From Mitsuaria sp. 7 (lineage in GTDB: Bacteria > Pseudomonadota > Gammaproteobacteria > Burkholderiales > Burkholderiaceae_C): a stretch of DNA of 64,000 nucleotides. Below are positions 47,135-57,668 of this stretch, one piece after another. The translations under genes were made by a program, and so were the position numbers. The stretch covers positions 1,906,976 through 1,970,975 of the forward strand of contig NZ_CP011514.1 of NCBI RefSeq assembly GCF_001653795.1. Reading direction: 5' to 3'. A model generated the notes under the pieces. The model was given only the letters and a program-made list of their open reading frames with translations, ran no database searches and was not told where the DNA came from. The first letter of the stretch is position 1. Every line of letters begins with the position of its first letter.

Positions 47135-48172
47135 ATGAGTTCTGCCCCCGCCTCCAAACGCCGCCGCGCCACCGGCCGCGCCACGCTGCAAGACGTCGCG
47201 CTTGCCGCCGGCGTCAGCCCGATCACCGCCTCTCGCGCGTTGCGCGGCGAGCGCAGCGTCGCCACGGAGCTGGTCGAGCGCGTCACCGCCGCCGTCGCGC
47301 AACTCGGCTACGTGCCGGATCCCGCCGCGCGCGCCCTCGCCTCGTCGCGCAGCAACCAGGTCGTGGTGCTGATCCCGCTGCTGTCGAATGCGCTGTTCGT
47401 GGACCTGCTCGACGCGGCGCAGCGCACGCTGCTCGCCGCCGGCTACCAGAGCCTGATCGGCGTCACCCATTACCACCCGGAGGAGGAGGAAGCGCTGCTG
47501 CGCACCTACCTCATGAACCGGCCCGCCGGGCTGCTCGTCACCGGCTTCGACCGCACGGACGCCTCGCGCGCCCTGCTCCAGGGCAGCGGCGTGCCTTGCG
47601 TGCATGTGATGGAGAACCGCAGCGGCAGTGACGCCGGCAGCGGCTTGCATTCGGTCGGCTTCTCGCAGCAGGCGGCCGGCCATGCGATGACCGCCGAACT
47701 CGTCCGTCGCGGTTACCGCCGGATCGCCTTCGCCGCCGCGCAGCTGGATCCGCGCACCTTGCAGCGCGCCGAGGGCTATCGCGCGGCGCTGGGCGCGGCG
47801 CACGATCCGGCGCTGGAGTTCATGGATGCCGCACCGTCATCGCTGGCGCTGGGCGCGACGATGTTCGAACGGGTGCTGAGCGAAGCCCCCGACGTCGATG
47901 CGATCTTCTTCAACAACGATGACCTGGCGCAAGGCGCGCTGCTGCAGGCGCTGCGCCAGGGCATCCACGTGCCGGAGCGCGTGGCCGTCGTCGGCTTCAA
48001 CGACCTGACCGGCGGCGACCAGATGCTGCCGCCGCTGAGCACGGTGCGGACACCGAGACGGGAGATCGGTCTGGAGGCCGCCCGCATGCTCATCGCACTG
48101 ATGCGCAACGAGGCCGTCCCGGAGGCCTGCATCGACCTCGGCTTCCAGCTGGTCCTGCGCGAGAGCTGCTGA
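47135..48172 (+). CDS. gntR: LacI-family transcriptional regulator, probable gluconate repressor
   Basis: 345 residues. After a basic tail (KRRRATGRA) comes the LacI helix-turn-helix ATLQDVALAAGVSPITASRALRG (16-38) and hinge DPAARALASSRSN. The sugar-binding core runs from VVVLIPLLSNALFVDLLDAAQ to VAVVGFNDLTGGDQMLPPLSTVRTP. Overall it resembles GntR-type members of LacI. The near-copy of the gntK operator at its own start supports control of the gluconokinase/TRAP operon and of itself, with gluconate or a phosphorylated derivative as likely inducer (inferred). Convergent with the next gene, 9 bases between stops. Confidence 0.85.
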   Translation: MSSAPASKRRRATGRATLQDVALAAGVSPITASRALRGERSVATELVERVTAAVAQLGYVPDPAARALASSRSNQVVVLIPLLSNALFVDLLDAAQRTLLAAGYQSLIGVTHYHPEEEEALLRTYLMNRPAGLLVTGFDRTDASRALLQGSGVPCVHVMENRSGSDAGSGLHSVGFSQQAAGHAMTAELVRRGYRRIAFAAAQLDPRTLQRAEGYRAALGAAHDPALEFMDAAPSSLALGATMFERVLSEAPDVDAIFFNNDDLAQGALLQALRQGIHVPERVAVVGFNDLTGGDQMLPPLSTVRTPRREIGLEAARMLIALMRNEAVPEACIDLGFQLVLRESC

Positions 48173-48181
48173 GCCGTGTGC

Positions 48182-48859
48182 TCAGACGGGCGGCACTGCC
48201 GGCCGCTCGGTCACCAGCAGATGCCGGCGAGGCGCCCAGAACGCGCTGACGTCGACCAGGCCGAACGGATGCTGCGTCTCCAGCCGGATCAGCGGCAACC
48301 CTTGCCGGCCGCGACCATTGGCCACCAGCGGCATCAGCACCTGCCGGCGGGACCGCGGCGCCACATCGATCCAGCCGTTCCCGGCCGGCATCGCGGTCGA
48401 GCCGAGCGTCACGGCGATGTCCCACCGCGAGCGGCCGGCGGGATTGGTCACGTCGAGCGCCACCATCACCCGGTCCCCGGCAAAGCACGGCAGCGGCGCG
48501 GCGCAGCGCAGTTCGAGGCCTCTGAGCGTCTCGACGCCGTGCCACAGGCAACCCAGCGCGGCCAGGAGCAGCAGCGCGCCGACCGTCGCCGACTCCAGCG
48601 ATTGCGCCGCCGCGCCCAGCATCAGCAGCGGCACGGCGCAGGCGAGCATCGCGAAGAACAAGGGCGTGGGCGCGATGTGGAGGTCGCGCAGACGCAGGAC
48701 GGTGTGGTCCTGGTCCCTGGCCTTGAAGTCGGCATCGTTGGCCGCCTGACTGGCGACGCGCGGCGCGGCAACTGGCGGCGCGGACGCCGACCGGCGTCCG
48801 GGGGTCGATGAAGAACGGCGCAGCAGCGCGATCGGCGGATTGGGCGGCGACAGGGACAC
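48182..48859 (-). CDS. DUF58-like membrane protein, N-terminal half only
   Basis: 225 residues, GTG 48859. Two adjacent membrane helices (about 67-85 and 90-108) are followed by a beta-rich part with NPAGRSRWDIAV and the characteristic GRGRQGLPLIRLETQHPFGL. In DUF58 proteins this section leads into the conserved DUF58 core, but here the frame ends soon after (LLVTERPAVPPV). The protein is thus a stand-alone front half, seen as a short variant or a truncated copy. Often such proteins accompany MoxR ATPases; the MoxR here is 22 kb away. Function unknown. Confidence 0.6.
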   Translation of the reverse strand: MSLSPPNPPIALLRRSSSTPGRRSASAPPVAAPRVASQAANDADFKARDQDHTVLRLRDLHIAPTPLFFAMLACAVPLLMLGAAAQSLESATVGALLLLAALGCLWHGVETLRGLELRCAAPLPCFAGDRVMVALDVTNPAGRSRWDIAVTLGSTAMPAGNGWIDVAPRSRRQVLMPLVANGRGRQGLPLIRLETQHPFGLVDVSAFWAPRRHLLVTERPAVPPV

Positions 48860-48975
48860 GGGGAGAGGCGGCAGAGCGCGTTGAAGACGATGCCGCTAAT
48901 CTGCCCGCCGCCCTTGAGAGGCACCACAGCCTCAACAAGTCATCCCGTTACGTCGACCAACCTATTGTTGCAAGT

Positions 48976-51900
48976 TCAGTCCGCGATTCCAGGCGTCGGC
49001 GTGACGGGCATCACGACCGGGTGATCCGTGCCGTTCGAGGGCGTCGCACCGGCGTCCGCCGCCGAGAACACCTTGCGGCCGCGCACCAGGTACGAATAGA
49101 TCACCGGCACCACCACCAGCGTCAGGATCGTCGACGTGATCACGCCGCCGATGATCGCGCGGCCCATCGGCGCCTGGATCTCGCCGCCCTCGTTGAGCGC
49201 GATCGCCATCGGCAGCATGCCGAACACCATCGCCGCCGTCGTCATGATGATGGGACGCATCCGGATCAGGCCCGCCTGCAGCAGCGCCTCGGGCACCGAC
49301 AGGTCCTGGTCCTTGCGCAGGTGGTTGGTGAAGTCGACCAGCAGGATGGCGTTCTTCGTCACCAGGCCCATCAGCATCACCAGGCCGATCATCGAGAAGA
49401 TGTTCAGCGTGGTCTTCCACAGCAGCAGCGCCACCATGACGCCGATCAAGGCCAGCGGCAGCGAGGCCATGATCGCGATCGGCTGCACGAAGCTGCCGAA
49501 CTGGCTGGCCAGCACGATGTAGATGAAGATCAGCGCCAGACCCATCGCGATCATCAGGCCGTTGAAGGCCTCCGCCTGCTGCTTGCCGTCGCCGTCGACC
49601 ATGAAGCTGATGCCCGGGGGCAGCTGCGTCTCCTTGATCAGCTTCTGCACGTCGGCGTTGACGTCGCCGCCCGGACGTCCCTGCACGCCGGCATACACCG
49701 CCTCGCGGCGCTGCAGGTTCTGGCGGCGGATGACCTCGGGGTTGAACACCGGCTCGATGGTCGCGACCTGTTCCAGCGAGATCGGCGAGCCGTCCTTCGC
49801 GAAGGCCACCGGCAGGTTGCGCATCTGCTCGATGCTCTGGCGCTGCGCCTTGGGCAGGCGCAGCAGCACCTCGACCTGGTTGCCGTCGGGCGTGGTCCAG
49901 TAGGTCGCGATGTCGCCGTTGACGTAGGCGCGCAGCGACGAGGCCACCTGCACCGCGTTCAGTCCGAGCTCGCGCACCGCGTTGTCGCGCAGCTTGACCG
50001 CGAAGGCCGGCAGGCCGGGCTTGACCGTGGTGTCGACGTCGACGGCGCCCTTGATCTTCTTGACCTTCTCGGCGAAGTCCTTGGCCACCTGCGTCAGCAC
50101 TTCCGGATCCGAGCCGAGGATGGTCACCCACACCGGCCGGTTGAAGCCCACGCTGACCTCGACGCCGGGGATGCGCGCGATCTCGGCGCGGATCGCGTCC
50201 TCGACCTGCGTCTGCGAGCGCTTGCGCAGCTTGCGGTCGACCAGCGCGATGTCCAGGTTGGCCTGGTTGCGGCCGGTCGCCAGGCCCTCGCCGCTGCTGC
50301 CGACGACGGTCGCCACGGTCTTGATCTCCGGGAAGGTCGCGAGGATCTCCTCGACCTGCCGCACCTTGGCCTCGCCGCGCTCCAGGCTGGTGGCCACCGG
50401 CATGCGCAGCGTCAGGTGGGTGAAGCCCTGGTCGATCTGCGGCTGGAACTCGCTGCCCACCGCCGGCACCAGCAGGATCGCCAGCACGAAGCTGCCGACG
50501 CCCGACCACGCGACGATGCCGCGCGGCGTGATCGTCGCCATGCGCAGTCGGCGCGGCTGGTCCTTCAGGCGCTGCTTGTCGGTCCCGAACGGGCGACCGA
50601 AGGCGGGCAGCGGGATCCGGAAGCGGCGCGGCGAGAACACCCAGCGCAGCGTCTTCTCGTAGACCGTGTGCAGCACGTCCATGCCGGCGTCGGTGGCGCG
50701 GATCAGGTGGCCGATGACGGGCACCTTCTTGACGTAGGTGCTGGGCGGATCGGGCCACACCGACGACAGCATCGGATCGAGCGTGAAGCTGACGAAGAGC
50801 GACACCAGCACCGCCACCGCGACGGTGATGCCGAAGGGATAGAAGAACTTGCCGACGATGCCGCCCATGAAGGCGACGGGCACGAACACCGCGCAGATCG
50901 CGAAGGTCGTGGCCATGACGGCCAGGCCGATCTCGTTGGTGCCGTCCTTGGCCGCGCTGTGGTGGTCCTTGCCCATGCCGACGTGGCGCACGATGTTCTC
51001 GCGCACGACGATCGCATCGTCGATCAGCAAACCGATGCACAGGCTGAGCGCCATCATCGTCATGAAGTTCAGCGTGAAGCCGAAGGCGTAGATCGCGATG
51101 AAGCTGGAGATCACCGAGATCGGCAGCGTCAGCCCGGTGATGATGGTCGAGCGCCAGCTGTGCAGGAACAGGAACACGATGGCGATCGTCAGCAGCGCGC
51201 CTTCGACCAGCGTGTGGCGCAGGCCGTCGAGCGAGTGCTTCACGAAGTCGCTGTTGACGTAGACCAGGCGCAGCTCCATGTCCTTGGGCAGCGACTTGCG
51301 CAGCTCCTCGACGGCGGCCTTCACCGCCTCGCCGGTCTGGACGATGTTGGCGTCCTGCTGCTTGAAGATGTTGAAGGTGACCGCCGGCTGGCCGTTGATG
51401 CGGGCGATGGAATCGAGCTCGCGCTCGCGCTCGCTCAAGGTACCCAGGTCGCCGAGCGTCAGCGCCAGGTCGCCGCGGCGCGCCACGACGACGTTCACGA
51501 ACTGCTTCGGGTCCTTGACCTTGCCCTCGACGCGCAGCATCGCGTCGTCGTAGCGGTTGGAGATCAGGCCCACCGGCGCGTCGGTGTTGGCCGCGTTCAG
51601 CGCGGTGGAGATTTCCGCCGGGGTGATGTTGTAGGCGCGCAGGCGCGTCGGGTCGAGGTCGATGCGGACCTCGCGCACGGCCATGCCGCCGACGTCCACC
51701 TTGGCCACGCCTTCGACGCGGCCCAGGCGCTTGGAGACGTTCAGGTCCGCCAGCATCGACAGCTCGCGCAGCGTGCGGTTGGAGCTCATCAGCGCCGCCA
51801 CGATGATGGGCTGCGCGTTCTCGCCCTGGAAGCGCTGCACCATCGGCGGCTTCACTTCACGCGGGAACTGCGCCTGCGCGATCGCGACGCGGTCGCGGAT

Positions 51901-52221
51901 CTCCTGCATGCCGCGGTTCATGTCGGCGCTCAGCGAGAACTCGACCGAGGTCTGCACGCGGCCTTCGAAGCTGCGCGACTGCACGCGCTCCACGCCGGCG
52001 ATGGTGTTGAGCGCTTCCTCCAGCGGCTTGGCCACTTCGCGCTCGACGGCCTCGGGCGAGGCGCCCGGGTACTGAATGTCGATCTGCGCGCCGGGGAAGG
52101 TGATGTCGGGCGACTGCTCGACGCCCAGCTTGGAATAGGCGACCAGCCCCAGCACGCACAGCGCGACCATGACCATGGTGGCGAAGACGGGGTTGCGGAT
52201 CGAGACGCGGGTCATCCACAT
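48976..52221 (-). CDS. RND multidrug efflux permease, HAE1 family
   Basis: 1081 residues, the usual length, with GAGGAG before ATG 52221. It starts MWMTRVSIRNPVFATMVMVAL and shows the porter-domain motifs (DITFPGAQIDIQYPGASPEAVE), twelve membrane helices, and the proton-relay pair of adjacent Asp in helix 4 (GLLIDDAIVVREN). It exports drugs or toxic compounds across the envelope using the proton gradient. The adaptor gene is 35 bases upstream. No outer-membrane factor gene is adjacent, so a shared TolC-like channel is likely. Substrates unknown. Confidence 0.95.
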   Translation of the reverse strand: MWMTRVSIRNPVFATMVMVALCVLGLVAYSKLGVEQSPDITFPGAQIDIQYPGASPEAVEREVAKPLEEALNTIAGVERVQSRSFEGRVQTSVEFSLSADMNRGMQEIRDRVAIAQAQFPREVKPPMVQRFQGENAQPIIVAALMSSNRTLRELSMLADLNVSKRLGRVEGVAKVDVGGMAVREVRIDLDPTRLRAYNITPAEISTALNAANTDAPVGLISNRYDDAMLRVEGKVKDPKQFVNVVVARRGDLALTLGDLGTLSERERELDSIARINGQPAVTFNIFKQQDANIVQTGEAVKAAVEELRKSLPKDMELRLVYVNSDFVKHSLDGLRHTLVEGALLTIAIVFLFLHSWRSTIITGLTLPISVISSFIAIYAFGFTLNFMTMMALSLCIGLLIDDAIVVRENIVRHVGMGKDHHSAAKDGTNEIGLAVMATTFAICAVFVPVAFMGGIVGKFFYPFGITVAVAVLVSLFVSFTLDPMLSSVWPDPPSTYVKKVPVIGHLIRATDAGMDVLHTVYEKTLRWVFSPRRFRIPLPAFGRPFGTDKQRLKDQPRRLRMATITPRGIVAWSGVGSFVLAILLVPAVGSEFQPQIDQGFTHLTLRMPVATSLERGEAKVRQVEEILATFPEIKTVATVVGSSGEGLATGRNQANLDIALVDRKLRKRSQTQVEDAIRAEIARIPGVEVSVGFNRPVWVTILGSDPEVLTQVAKDFAEKVKKIKGAVDVDTTVKPGLPAFAVKLRDNAVRELGLNAVQVASSLRAYVNGDIATYWTTPDGNQVEVLLRLPKAQRQSIEQMRNLPVAFAKDGSPISLEQVATIEPVFNPEVIRRQNLQRREAVYAGVQGRPGGDVNADVQKLIKETQLPPGISFMVDGDGKQQAEAFNGLMIAMGLALIFIYIVLASQFGSFVQPIAIMASLPLALIGVMVALLLWKTTLNIFSMIGLVMLMGLVTKNAILLVDFTNHLRKDQDLSVPEALLQAGLIRMRPIIMTTAAMVFGMLPMAIALNEGGEIQAPMGRAIIGGVITSTILTLVVVPVIYSYLVRGRKVFSAADAGATPSNGTDHPVVMPVTPTPGIAD

Positions 52222-52256
52222 GGGAAGCTCCTCGGCGGAAGTTGTTGTTGTTGTGT

Positions 52257-53411
52257 TTACTGGGCGGCGCTGCCGCTGGCGGCGGCGCTGGCCACGCTGG
52301 CCTTCGGAACGCGGATCTCGGCGCGCTCCCCTTCCTTGAGATTGTCGAAGCGCGCGCCCAGCACCTGCGACTGCGGCGTCACGCCGGCGAGGATCTCGAC
52401 GCGGCCCTCACGCGGATCGCGGCGGCCCGTGGTCACGATGCGGCGCACGAGCGTGCCCTTCTCGATCAACCAGACGTGTTCCTGTCCGGACACCGCGCCG
52501 ATCGCGGTCACCGGCACCGTCAGGCGCTGCTTGTCGTCGGTCAGCTCGACGCGGGCGACCGCGTACTGGCCGGCGCGGAAGCGCTCGCCGGGGTTGTCCA
52601 GCGACAGGGTCACACCGATCGAGCGGGTGCCCGGCTCGGCGGCCGGCGAGATGCGCGCGATGCGGGCCGTGACCGGGTCGTCGAAGCCTTCGATGCGGAG
52701 CTGCACCGTCATGCCGGGCGACAGCTTGCTGACCTCGTGCATGCCGACCAGCCCGGCCAGTTCCAGCTTGGACAGGTCGACGATGGTCAGCACCGGTTGT
52801 TCGGCGGCCACCTTCTCGCCGGGCAGCGTGTGCCGCTTGGAGACGATGCCGTTGATCGGCGAGACCAGCGCGGCCTGGCGCAGCAGCACCTCGCTCGTGC
52901 CGAGCTGCGCCTTGGCCGACAGCATCTGGCCCTTCGCCGATTCGAGCTGGGCGCGGGAGTTGTCCAGCGCCGTCGGCGCGATGAAGTTCTGCGCCGCCAG
53001 GCCCTGGTTGGCCTTGTACTGGCGCTCGGACTGCTCGTACATGGCCTGCATGGCCTCGACGCTGGCGTTGCGCTCGGCGACCTTGTGGCGCAGCTCCTCC
53101 AGGTCCAGCTGACCCAGCGACTGGCCGGCCTGCACGCGGCTGCCTTCGGCGACCGCGAGGCGGTCCAGGCTGCCCGAGGCCTTGGCGCGGACGATCACCG
53201 TGTTCGGCGCGACCAGCGGGCCGGAGAACTCGATGACGCCGGGCATCGCGGCCATCGTGGGCTTGACGATCTCGCCGGCCTGGAACTCCAGGGCGGGTTT
53301 GGCCTCGTCCTTCTTCGCGGCGGGCGCGCTGCCCCCGCTCGTGGCATACACGCCGGCGCCGGCCGCCAGGACCGCCACCGCCACACCACCCAACCACCAT
53401 TGCTTGCGCAT
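52257..53411 (-). CDS. RND efflux periplasmic adaptor (membrane fusion protein)
   Basis: 384 residues from ATG 53411, preceded by GGGGGAG; earlier in-frame starts at 53423 and 53441 are less likely. An N-terminal anchor or signal (WLGGVAVAVLAAGAGVYA) is followed by lipoyl halves (VRAKASGSLDRLAVAEGSRVQAGQ and SPINGIVSKRHTLPGEKV), a helical hairpin between them, and a beta-barrel region (RAGQYAVARVEL). It links the RND pump encoded next to an outer-membrane channel. The gap to the pump gene contains a short GTT repeat. Confidence 0.93.
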   Translation of the reverse strand: MRKQWWLGGVAVAVLAAGAGVYATSGGSAPAAKKDEAKPALEFQAGEIVKPTMAAMPGVIEFSGPLVAPNTVIVRAKASGSLDRLAVAEGSRVQAGQSLGQLDLEELRHKVAERNASVEAMQAMYEQSERQYKANQGLAAQNFIAPTALDNSRAQLESAKGQMLSAKAQLGTSEVLLRQAALVSPINGIVSKRHTLPGEKVAAEQPVLTIVDLSKLELAGLVGMHEVSKLSPGMTVQLRIEGFDDPVTARIARISPAAEPGTRSIGVTLSLDNPGERFRAGQYAVARVELTDDKQRLTVPVTAIGAVSGQEHVWLIEKGTLVRRIVTTGRRDPREGRVEILAGVTPQSQVLGARFDNLKEGERAEIRVPKASVASAAASGSAAQ

Positions 53412-53670
53412 GATCTCCCCCATCCGTCGACACGGGATCACCCAGTTGATGATCCTTGAATGCGGCGGAGTGTAGGAATCCCCAAATTGATGCGAAGGCC
53501 GTACGCGACGAATTGCAGATTGCGCGTCATGGCCTGCTTTTCTCCGGGACTGAAATTGGCGCGACGGAGGACGGACTGCAGGTCGGCCCGATGAAATGAC
53601 ATCGACGGTCGATGGCGCGCACTCGGAAACCGCTGAGTTTTCCTCTCTCAGCAGACTCGCACTGATAGCG
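53412..53670. other. Intergenic region upstream of efflux operon
   Basis: 259 bases between the adaptor start and the MFS stop. It should hold the efflux promoter (read leftward). Nothing further is recognisable: no regulator gene is adjacent and no strong palindrome is seen. Confidence 0.4.
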
Positions 53671-54876
53671 TCATACCGCGCTCAACGGATCCCGCTTCGC
53701 GCAGCGCCAATGGCTCCACGCGCCGACGAGCGCGAAGACCGATGCCGCCCAGAAACACGCGGCGTACCCATGACTTTCGGCCAGCCAGGCGCCGCCCAGG
53801 CTGCCGAGCACGCCCGACACGCCATAGCCCAGCACCGCGTAGAGCGCCTGCCCGCGGCCTTGCAGACGACCGGGGAAGTAGCGCCCGATCAGGCCGATGC
53901 AGGCCGTGTGCTGCGCCGCGAAAGTCACCGCATGGCAGCACTGCAGCACCACCATCGCGGCGAGGCTGGCGCCCAGCCAGGCCGTGCCGGCCAGCCGCAG
54001 CGCCGCCAGCAGCGCGGCGGCGACCAGCCAGTGGTGCAGGTGGTGCTGCCGCACCCAGCGCCCCTGGAACGCGAACCAGCAGATCTCCGCCGCCACCGAC
54101 ACCGCCCACAGCGCCCCCACCTGCCCCTTGCCGTAACCGAGCCGGTCCAGGTAGAGGCTGTAGAACGCGTAGATCGCCGTGTGCGCGAGCACGGTGAAGA
54201 ACATGCCGAGGAAGAACCAGCCGACCTCGGGCCGGCGCAGCGTGTCGGCGATGGAGACCGGCTCGGCGGCATCGTGATGGACGGCGGCGCGCCTGGGCAG
54301 CCGCCAGGCGGCGATGACGAGGGTCGTCAGCCCGACGACGATGGTCCACGGGAACACCGACATCCCCGCCCAGTCGAACCACCAGCCGCCGCCGACGACG
54401 GTCGCCAGGAAACCGACCGAGCCCCACAGCCGGACGCGTCCGTAGCGCTTCGGATCCATGCCGCCGCTGGCGGAGAGCTCATGCGCGATCAAGGCCTCGT
54501 TGAGCGGTGTCACGCAGGCGTTGAAGAAGTACATCAGGAAGACGACCAGCGTCAGCCCGATGACCGGCGCGGCGCCGGAGGTCGAGGCCGAAGCGGTGGG
54601 GACCAGCAGCAGTCCGAGCGCGCTGATCCAGCAGGCCACCGATGCCGCCCGGATGAGCTCGACGCGCCTGCCGCTGCGATCGGCCACCAGGCCCCAGAGA
54701 TAAGGCGCGAACAGCCGCGTCCAGCTCTGCATCGACACCAGCAGCCCGATCGCGACGACCGGCAGGCCGAGGGACTTGTACCAGAGCGGCGCGAACGGGT
54801 TGAACAACCCGATGCTGCCGTAATAGGCGCAGCCGAGCAGCGCGCTGGCGCGCAGCACGCGGCGGCTGTCAGCCAC
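53671..54876 (-). CDS. MFS transporter (HcaT-like)
   Basis: 401 residues. GTG 54876 is used: GGAG lies seven bases upstream, and the aroC stop is only 2 bases before it. About twelve membrane helices; LFNPFAPLWYKSLGLPVVAIGLL and RLFAPYLWGLVADRSGRRVELIR carry the MFS loop 2-3 motif, and the overall pattern is that of the MFS_1-like group with 3-phenylpropionate permease HcaT. Substrate unknown. The tight spacing means it is translated from the aroC transcript. Confidence 0.85.
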   Translation of the reverse strand: MADSRRVLRASALLGCAYYGSIGLFNPFAPLWYKSLGLPVVAIGLLVSMQSWTRLFAPYLWGLVADRSGRRVELIRAASVACWISALGLLLVPTASASTSGAAPVIGLTLVVFLMYFFNACVTPLNEALIAHELSASGGMDPKRYGRVRLWGSVGFLATVVGGGWWFDWAGMSVFPWTIVVGLTTLVIAAWRLPRRAAVHHDAAEPVSIADTLRRPEVGWFFLGMFFTVLAHTAIYAFYSLYLDRLGYGKGQVGALWAVSVAAEICWFAFQGRWVRQHHLHHWLVAAALLAALRLAGTAWLGASLAAMVVLQCCHAVTFAAQHTACIGLIGRYFPGRLQGRGQALYAVLGYGVSGVLGSLGGAWLAESHGYAACFWAASVFALVGAWSHWRCAKRDPLSAV

Positions 54877-54878
54877 CT

Positions 54879-55988
54879 TCAGGCTCCGTCTGGACGCTGG
54901 CCCGCGATGGCGGGGATCGGCAGTTCGACGTCCGCGCACTGCGCGCGGTCCATCAGCACGTGGTCGATGACGACCAGCGCCAGCATCGCCTCGGCGATCG
55001 GCGTGGCGCGGATGCCGACGCAGGGATCGTGGCGGCCGAAGGTCTCGACCGTGGTCGGTTCGCCGGCGCGGTTGATCGACGCCTTCGGCGTCCTGATCGA
55101 ACTGGTCGGCTTGATCGCGATCGACACGCGCAGGTCCTGGCCGCTGGAGATGCCGCCCAGCACGCCGCCGGCGTTGTTGCTGGCGAAACCCTGGGGCGTC
55201 AGTTCGTCGCCATGCTGGCTGCCGCGCTGGCGCACGCTGTCGAAGCCGGCGCCGATCTCGACGCCCTTCACCGCGTTGATGCCCATCATCGCGTACGCGA
55301 TGTCGGCGTCGAGCTTGTCGAACAGCGGCTGGCCCAGACCGGCCGGCATGCCGGTGGCCTCGACCATCAGCCGCGCGCCGACGGAGTCCCCGTCCTTGCG
55401 CAACGCATCCATGTAGTCCTCGAGCGCCTGGATCTGCGAGGCATTCGCGGCGAAGAACGGGTTCTGGCCGACATGCTCCCAGCCCTCGAAGGCGAGGTCG
55501 ATCTCGCCGAGCGCGGTCATGCAGCCGCGGAAGCCGACGCCGAGTTCCTGCTTCAGCCATTTGCGGGCCACGGCGCCGGCCGCCACCATCGGCGCGGTCA
55601 GGCGCGCCGACGACCGGCCGCCGCCGCGCGGATCGCGCAGGCCGTACTTGCGCCAGTAGGTGTAGTCGGCGTGGCCCGGGCGGAAGGTGTCGAGGATGTT
55701 CCCGTAGTCCTTGCTGCGCTGGTCCACGTTGCGGATCAGCAGGCAGATCGGCGTGCCGGTGGTCAGGCCCTCGTAGACGCCGGACAGGATCTCGACCTGG
55801 TCGGGCTCCTGGCGCTGCGTCACGTGGCGCGAGGTGCCGGGGCGGCGGCGGTCCAGCTCGGGCTGGATGTCCTCGACCGACAGCGCCAGACCCGGCGGGC
55901 AGCCGTCGATCACGCAGCCGATGGCCGGACCGTGGCTCTCGCCGAAGTTGGTGACGCGAAACAAGCTGCCGAAAGTGCTGCCGGACAT
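54879..55988 (-). CDS. aroC: Chorismate synthase
   Basis: 369 residues; converts EPSP to chorismate with reduced FMN, the last common step of aromatic synthesis. It begins [33 protein letters not shown] (signature 1), contains [18 protein letters not shown] (signature 2) and ends with [20 protein letters not shown] (signature 3). The start has no rival. The MFS gene follows 2 bases after its stop. Confidence 0.98.
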   Translation of the reverse strand: MSGSTFGSLFRVTNFGESHGPAIGCVIDGCPPGLALSVEDIQPELDRRRPGTSRHVTQRQEPDQVEILSGVYEGLTTGTPICLLIRNVDQRSKDYGNILDTFRPGHADYTYWRKYGLRDPRGGGRSSARLTAPMVAAGAVARKWLKQELGVGFRGCMTALGEIDLAFEGWEHVGQNPFFAANASQIQALEDYMDALRKDGDSVGARLMVEATGMPAGLGQPLFDKLDADIAYAMMGINAVKGVEIGAGFDSVRQRGSQHGDELTPQGFASNNAGGVLGGISSGQDLRVSIAIKPTSSIRTPKASINRAGEPTTVETFGRHDPCVGIRATPIAEAMLALVVIDHVLMDRAQCADVELPIPAIAGQRPDGA

Positions 55989-56090
55989 CTGGGAACCTGC
56001 CGAGGCGGGAGAAACCGAAGCCGTCGATTCTACGAGCGGCCCCTGCGCTCCCGACTCGTCATGCGCCCCGTCTCCGACCTTTCGACCTCA

Positions 56091-57620
56091 TTAAGCGGTC
56101 AACTCAGCGCTCGACGATGACGATGCGTCGGAACCGGCGTCGCCATCGACGCGCAGGGTGGCATCAGCGCCGGCATCGGCCAGCAGATCGACGCTGACCC
56201 CTGCCCCGACCCCGGTCGCCGATTCGCCCCGCGCGATGCGCGCCTGCGCCTCGGGATCGCGCTCGAACACCGCGATCGATTCGACGTGGGCCGTGTGCGG
56301 GAACATGTTCACCGCACCCGCCTTGACGCAGCGGTAGCCGGCCACATGGACCAGCAGCCCCGCGTCGCGCGCCAGCGTCGACGGCGCGCACGACACGTAG
56401 ACGATGCGCTCCGGCGGCGTCCAGCCAGGCGCCAGCGACGGGTCCTTGATCAGGTCCGCCAGCGCCTTCACCAGCGCGAAGGCGCCTTCGCGCGGCGGAT
56501 CGATCAACCAGCGGTCGGCCACGCCGTCGGCGGCCAGTTGCTGCGGCGTCATCTCGAACAGGTTGCGGGCGACGAAGCTCGCCTTCTGATCAAGGCCGTT
56601 GCGCACCGCGTTCTCGCGCGAACGCTGCACCAGCGCCTCGCTGCCTTCAATGCCCAGCACCTCGCGCGCCTGCGTGGCCAGCGGCAGCGTGAAGTTGCCG
56701 AGGCCGCAGAACCAGTCGATGACGCGCTCGCCCTGCTGCACGCCCAGCAAGCGCAGCGCGCGCCCCACCAGCACCGTGTTGATGTGGTGGTTGACCTGCG
56801 TGAAGTCGGTCGGCTTGAACGGCATCAGCACGCCGAACTCGGGCAGCGTGTAGGCGAGCTCAGGGCCGCCCGCGTCGAGCAGATGCACCGTATCCGGCCC
56901 CTTGGGCTGCAGCCACCATTGCACGCCATGCTCCGCCGCGAACGCGCGCAGCTTGGCGATGTCGCCCGGGCTCAGCGGTTCCAGGTGGCGCAGCACCAGC
57001 GCGATGACCTGCGTGCCGTCGGTATCGCCGATGGCGAGCTCGATCTGCGGCAGCCGCTCGCGCGCGTCCATCGCGCCGACCAGATCGCGCAGCGGCATCA
57101 GCATCGCGCTGATCTTCTCGGGCAGCACCTTGCAGACCTGCATGTCGGCGATGTAGCGGCTCTTGCGCTCATGGAAGCCGACCAGCACCTGGCCCTTCTT
57201 CGGTACGTAGCGCACCGACAGGCGAGCGCGATAGCGGTAGCCGGTGGCGGGTCCTTCGATCGGACGCAGCAGCGTCTCGGCCTTGACCTTGCCGAGGTGC
57301 CAGAGGTTGTCCTCGAGGACGCGCTGCTTCACCGCGACCTGGGCCCCCGGATGCAGATGCTGCATCTTGCAGCCGCCGCAGGCGCCGGGGTGCAGGCCGA
57401 AGTGCGGACAGACGGGACGCACGCGCTGCGAACTCTCGCGACGCATCGCGACCAGCACGGCCTGCTCCCACTTGTTCTTCTTGCGGCCGACGGAGACCTG
57501 GACTTCCTCGCCGGGCAAGGCGCCCTCGATGAACACCACCTTGCCTTCGCTGTTGTGGGCGACGCCCTGCGCTTCAAGGTCCAGCGAGTCGACCTTCAGC
57601 CATTCCGATACATCAGTCAT
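56091..57620 (-). CDS. rlmD: 23S rRNA (uracil-1939-C5)-methyltransferase
   Basis: 509 residues, longer than usual because of a C-terminal tail of about 50 residues rich in Asp, Ala and Ser. A TRAM domain occupies about 1-60. The iron-sulfur cysteines are in [14 protein letters not shown] and MQVCKV. The SAM-binding part has [14 protein letters not shown] and the catalytic cysteine is in [12 protein letters not shown]. The usual motif is SCNP; here Ala replaces Asn, an oddity worth noting. It lies downstream of rpoS, with 48 bases between. Confidence 0.93.
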   Translation of the reverse strand: MTDVSEWLKVDSLDLEAQGVAHNSEGKVVFIEGALPGEEVQVSVGRKKNKWEQAVLVAMRRESSQRVRPVCPHFGLHPGACGGCKMQHLHPGAQVAVKQRVLEDNLWHLGKVKAETLLRPIEGPATGYRYRARLSVRYVPKKGQVLVGFHERKSRYIADMQVCKVLPEKISAMLMPLRDLVGAMDARERLPQIELAIGDTDGTQVIALVLRHLEPLSPGDIAKLRAFAAEHGVQWWLQPKGPDTVHLLDAGGPELAYTLPEFGVLMPFKPTDFTQVNHHINTVLVGRALRLLGVQQGERVIDWFCGLGNFTLPLATQAREVLGIEGSEALVQRSRENAVRNGLDQKASFVARNLFEMTPQQLAADGVADRWLIDPPREGAFALVKALADLIKDPSLAPGWTPPERIVYVSCAPSTLARDAGLLVHVAGYRCVKAGAVNMFPHTAHVESIAVFERDPEAQARIARGESATGVGAGVSVDLLADAGADATLRVDGDAGSDASSSSSAELTA

Positions 57621-57668
57621 GGGGGCGCATTATCCCAGCGCCCCGCACGCCGATCCCGAGGACCGACC

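Noticed and set aside
48808-53112. 1434-codon plus-strand frame across the efflux genes
   Set aside because: It is opposite clear RND and adaptor genes; the protein is His/Arg/Asp-rich, typical of antisense high-GC DNA.
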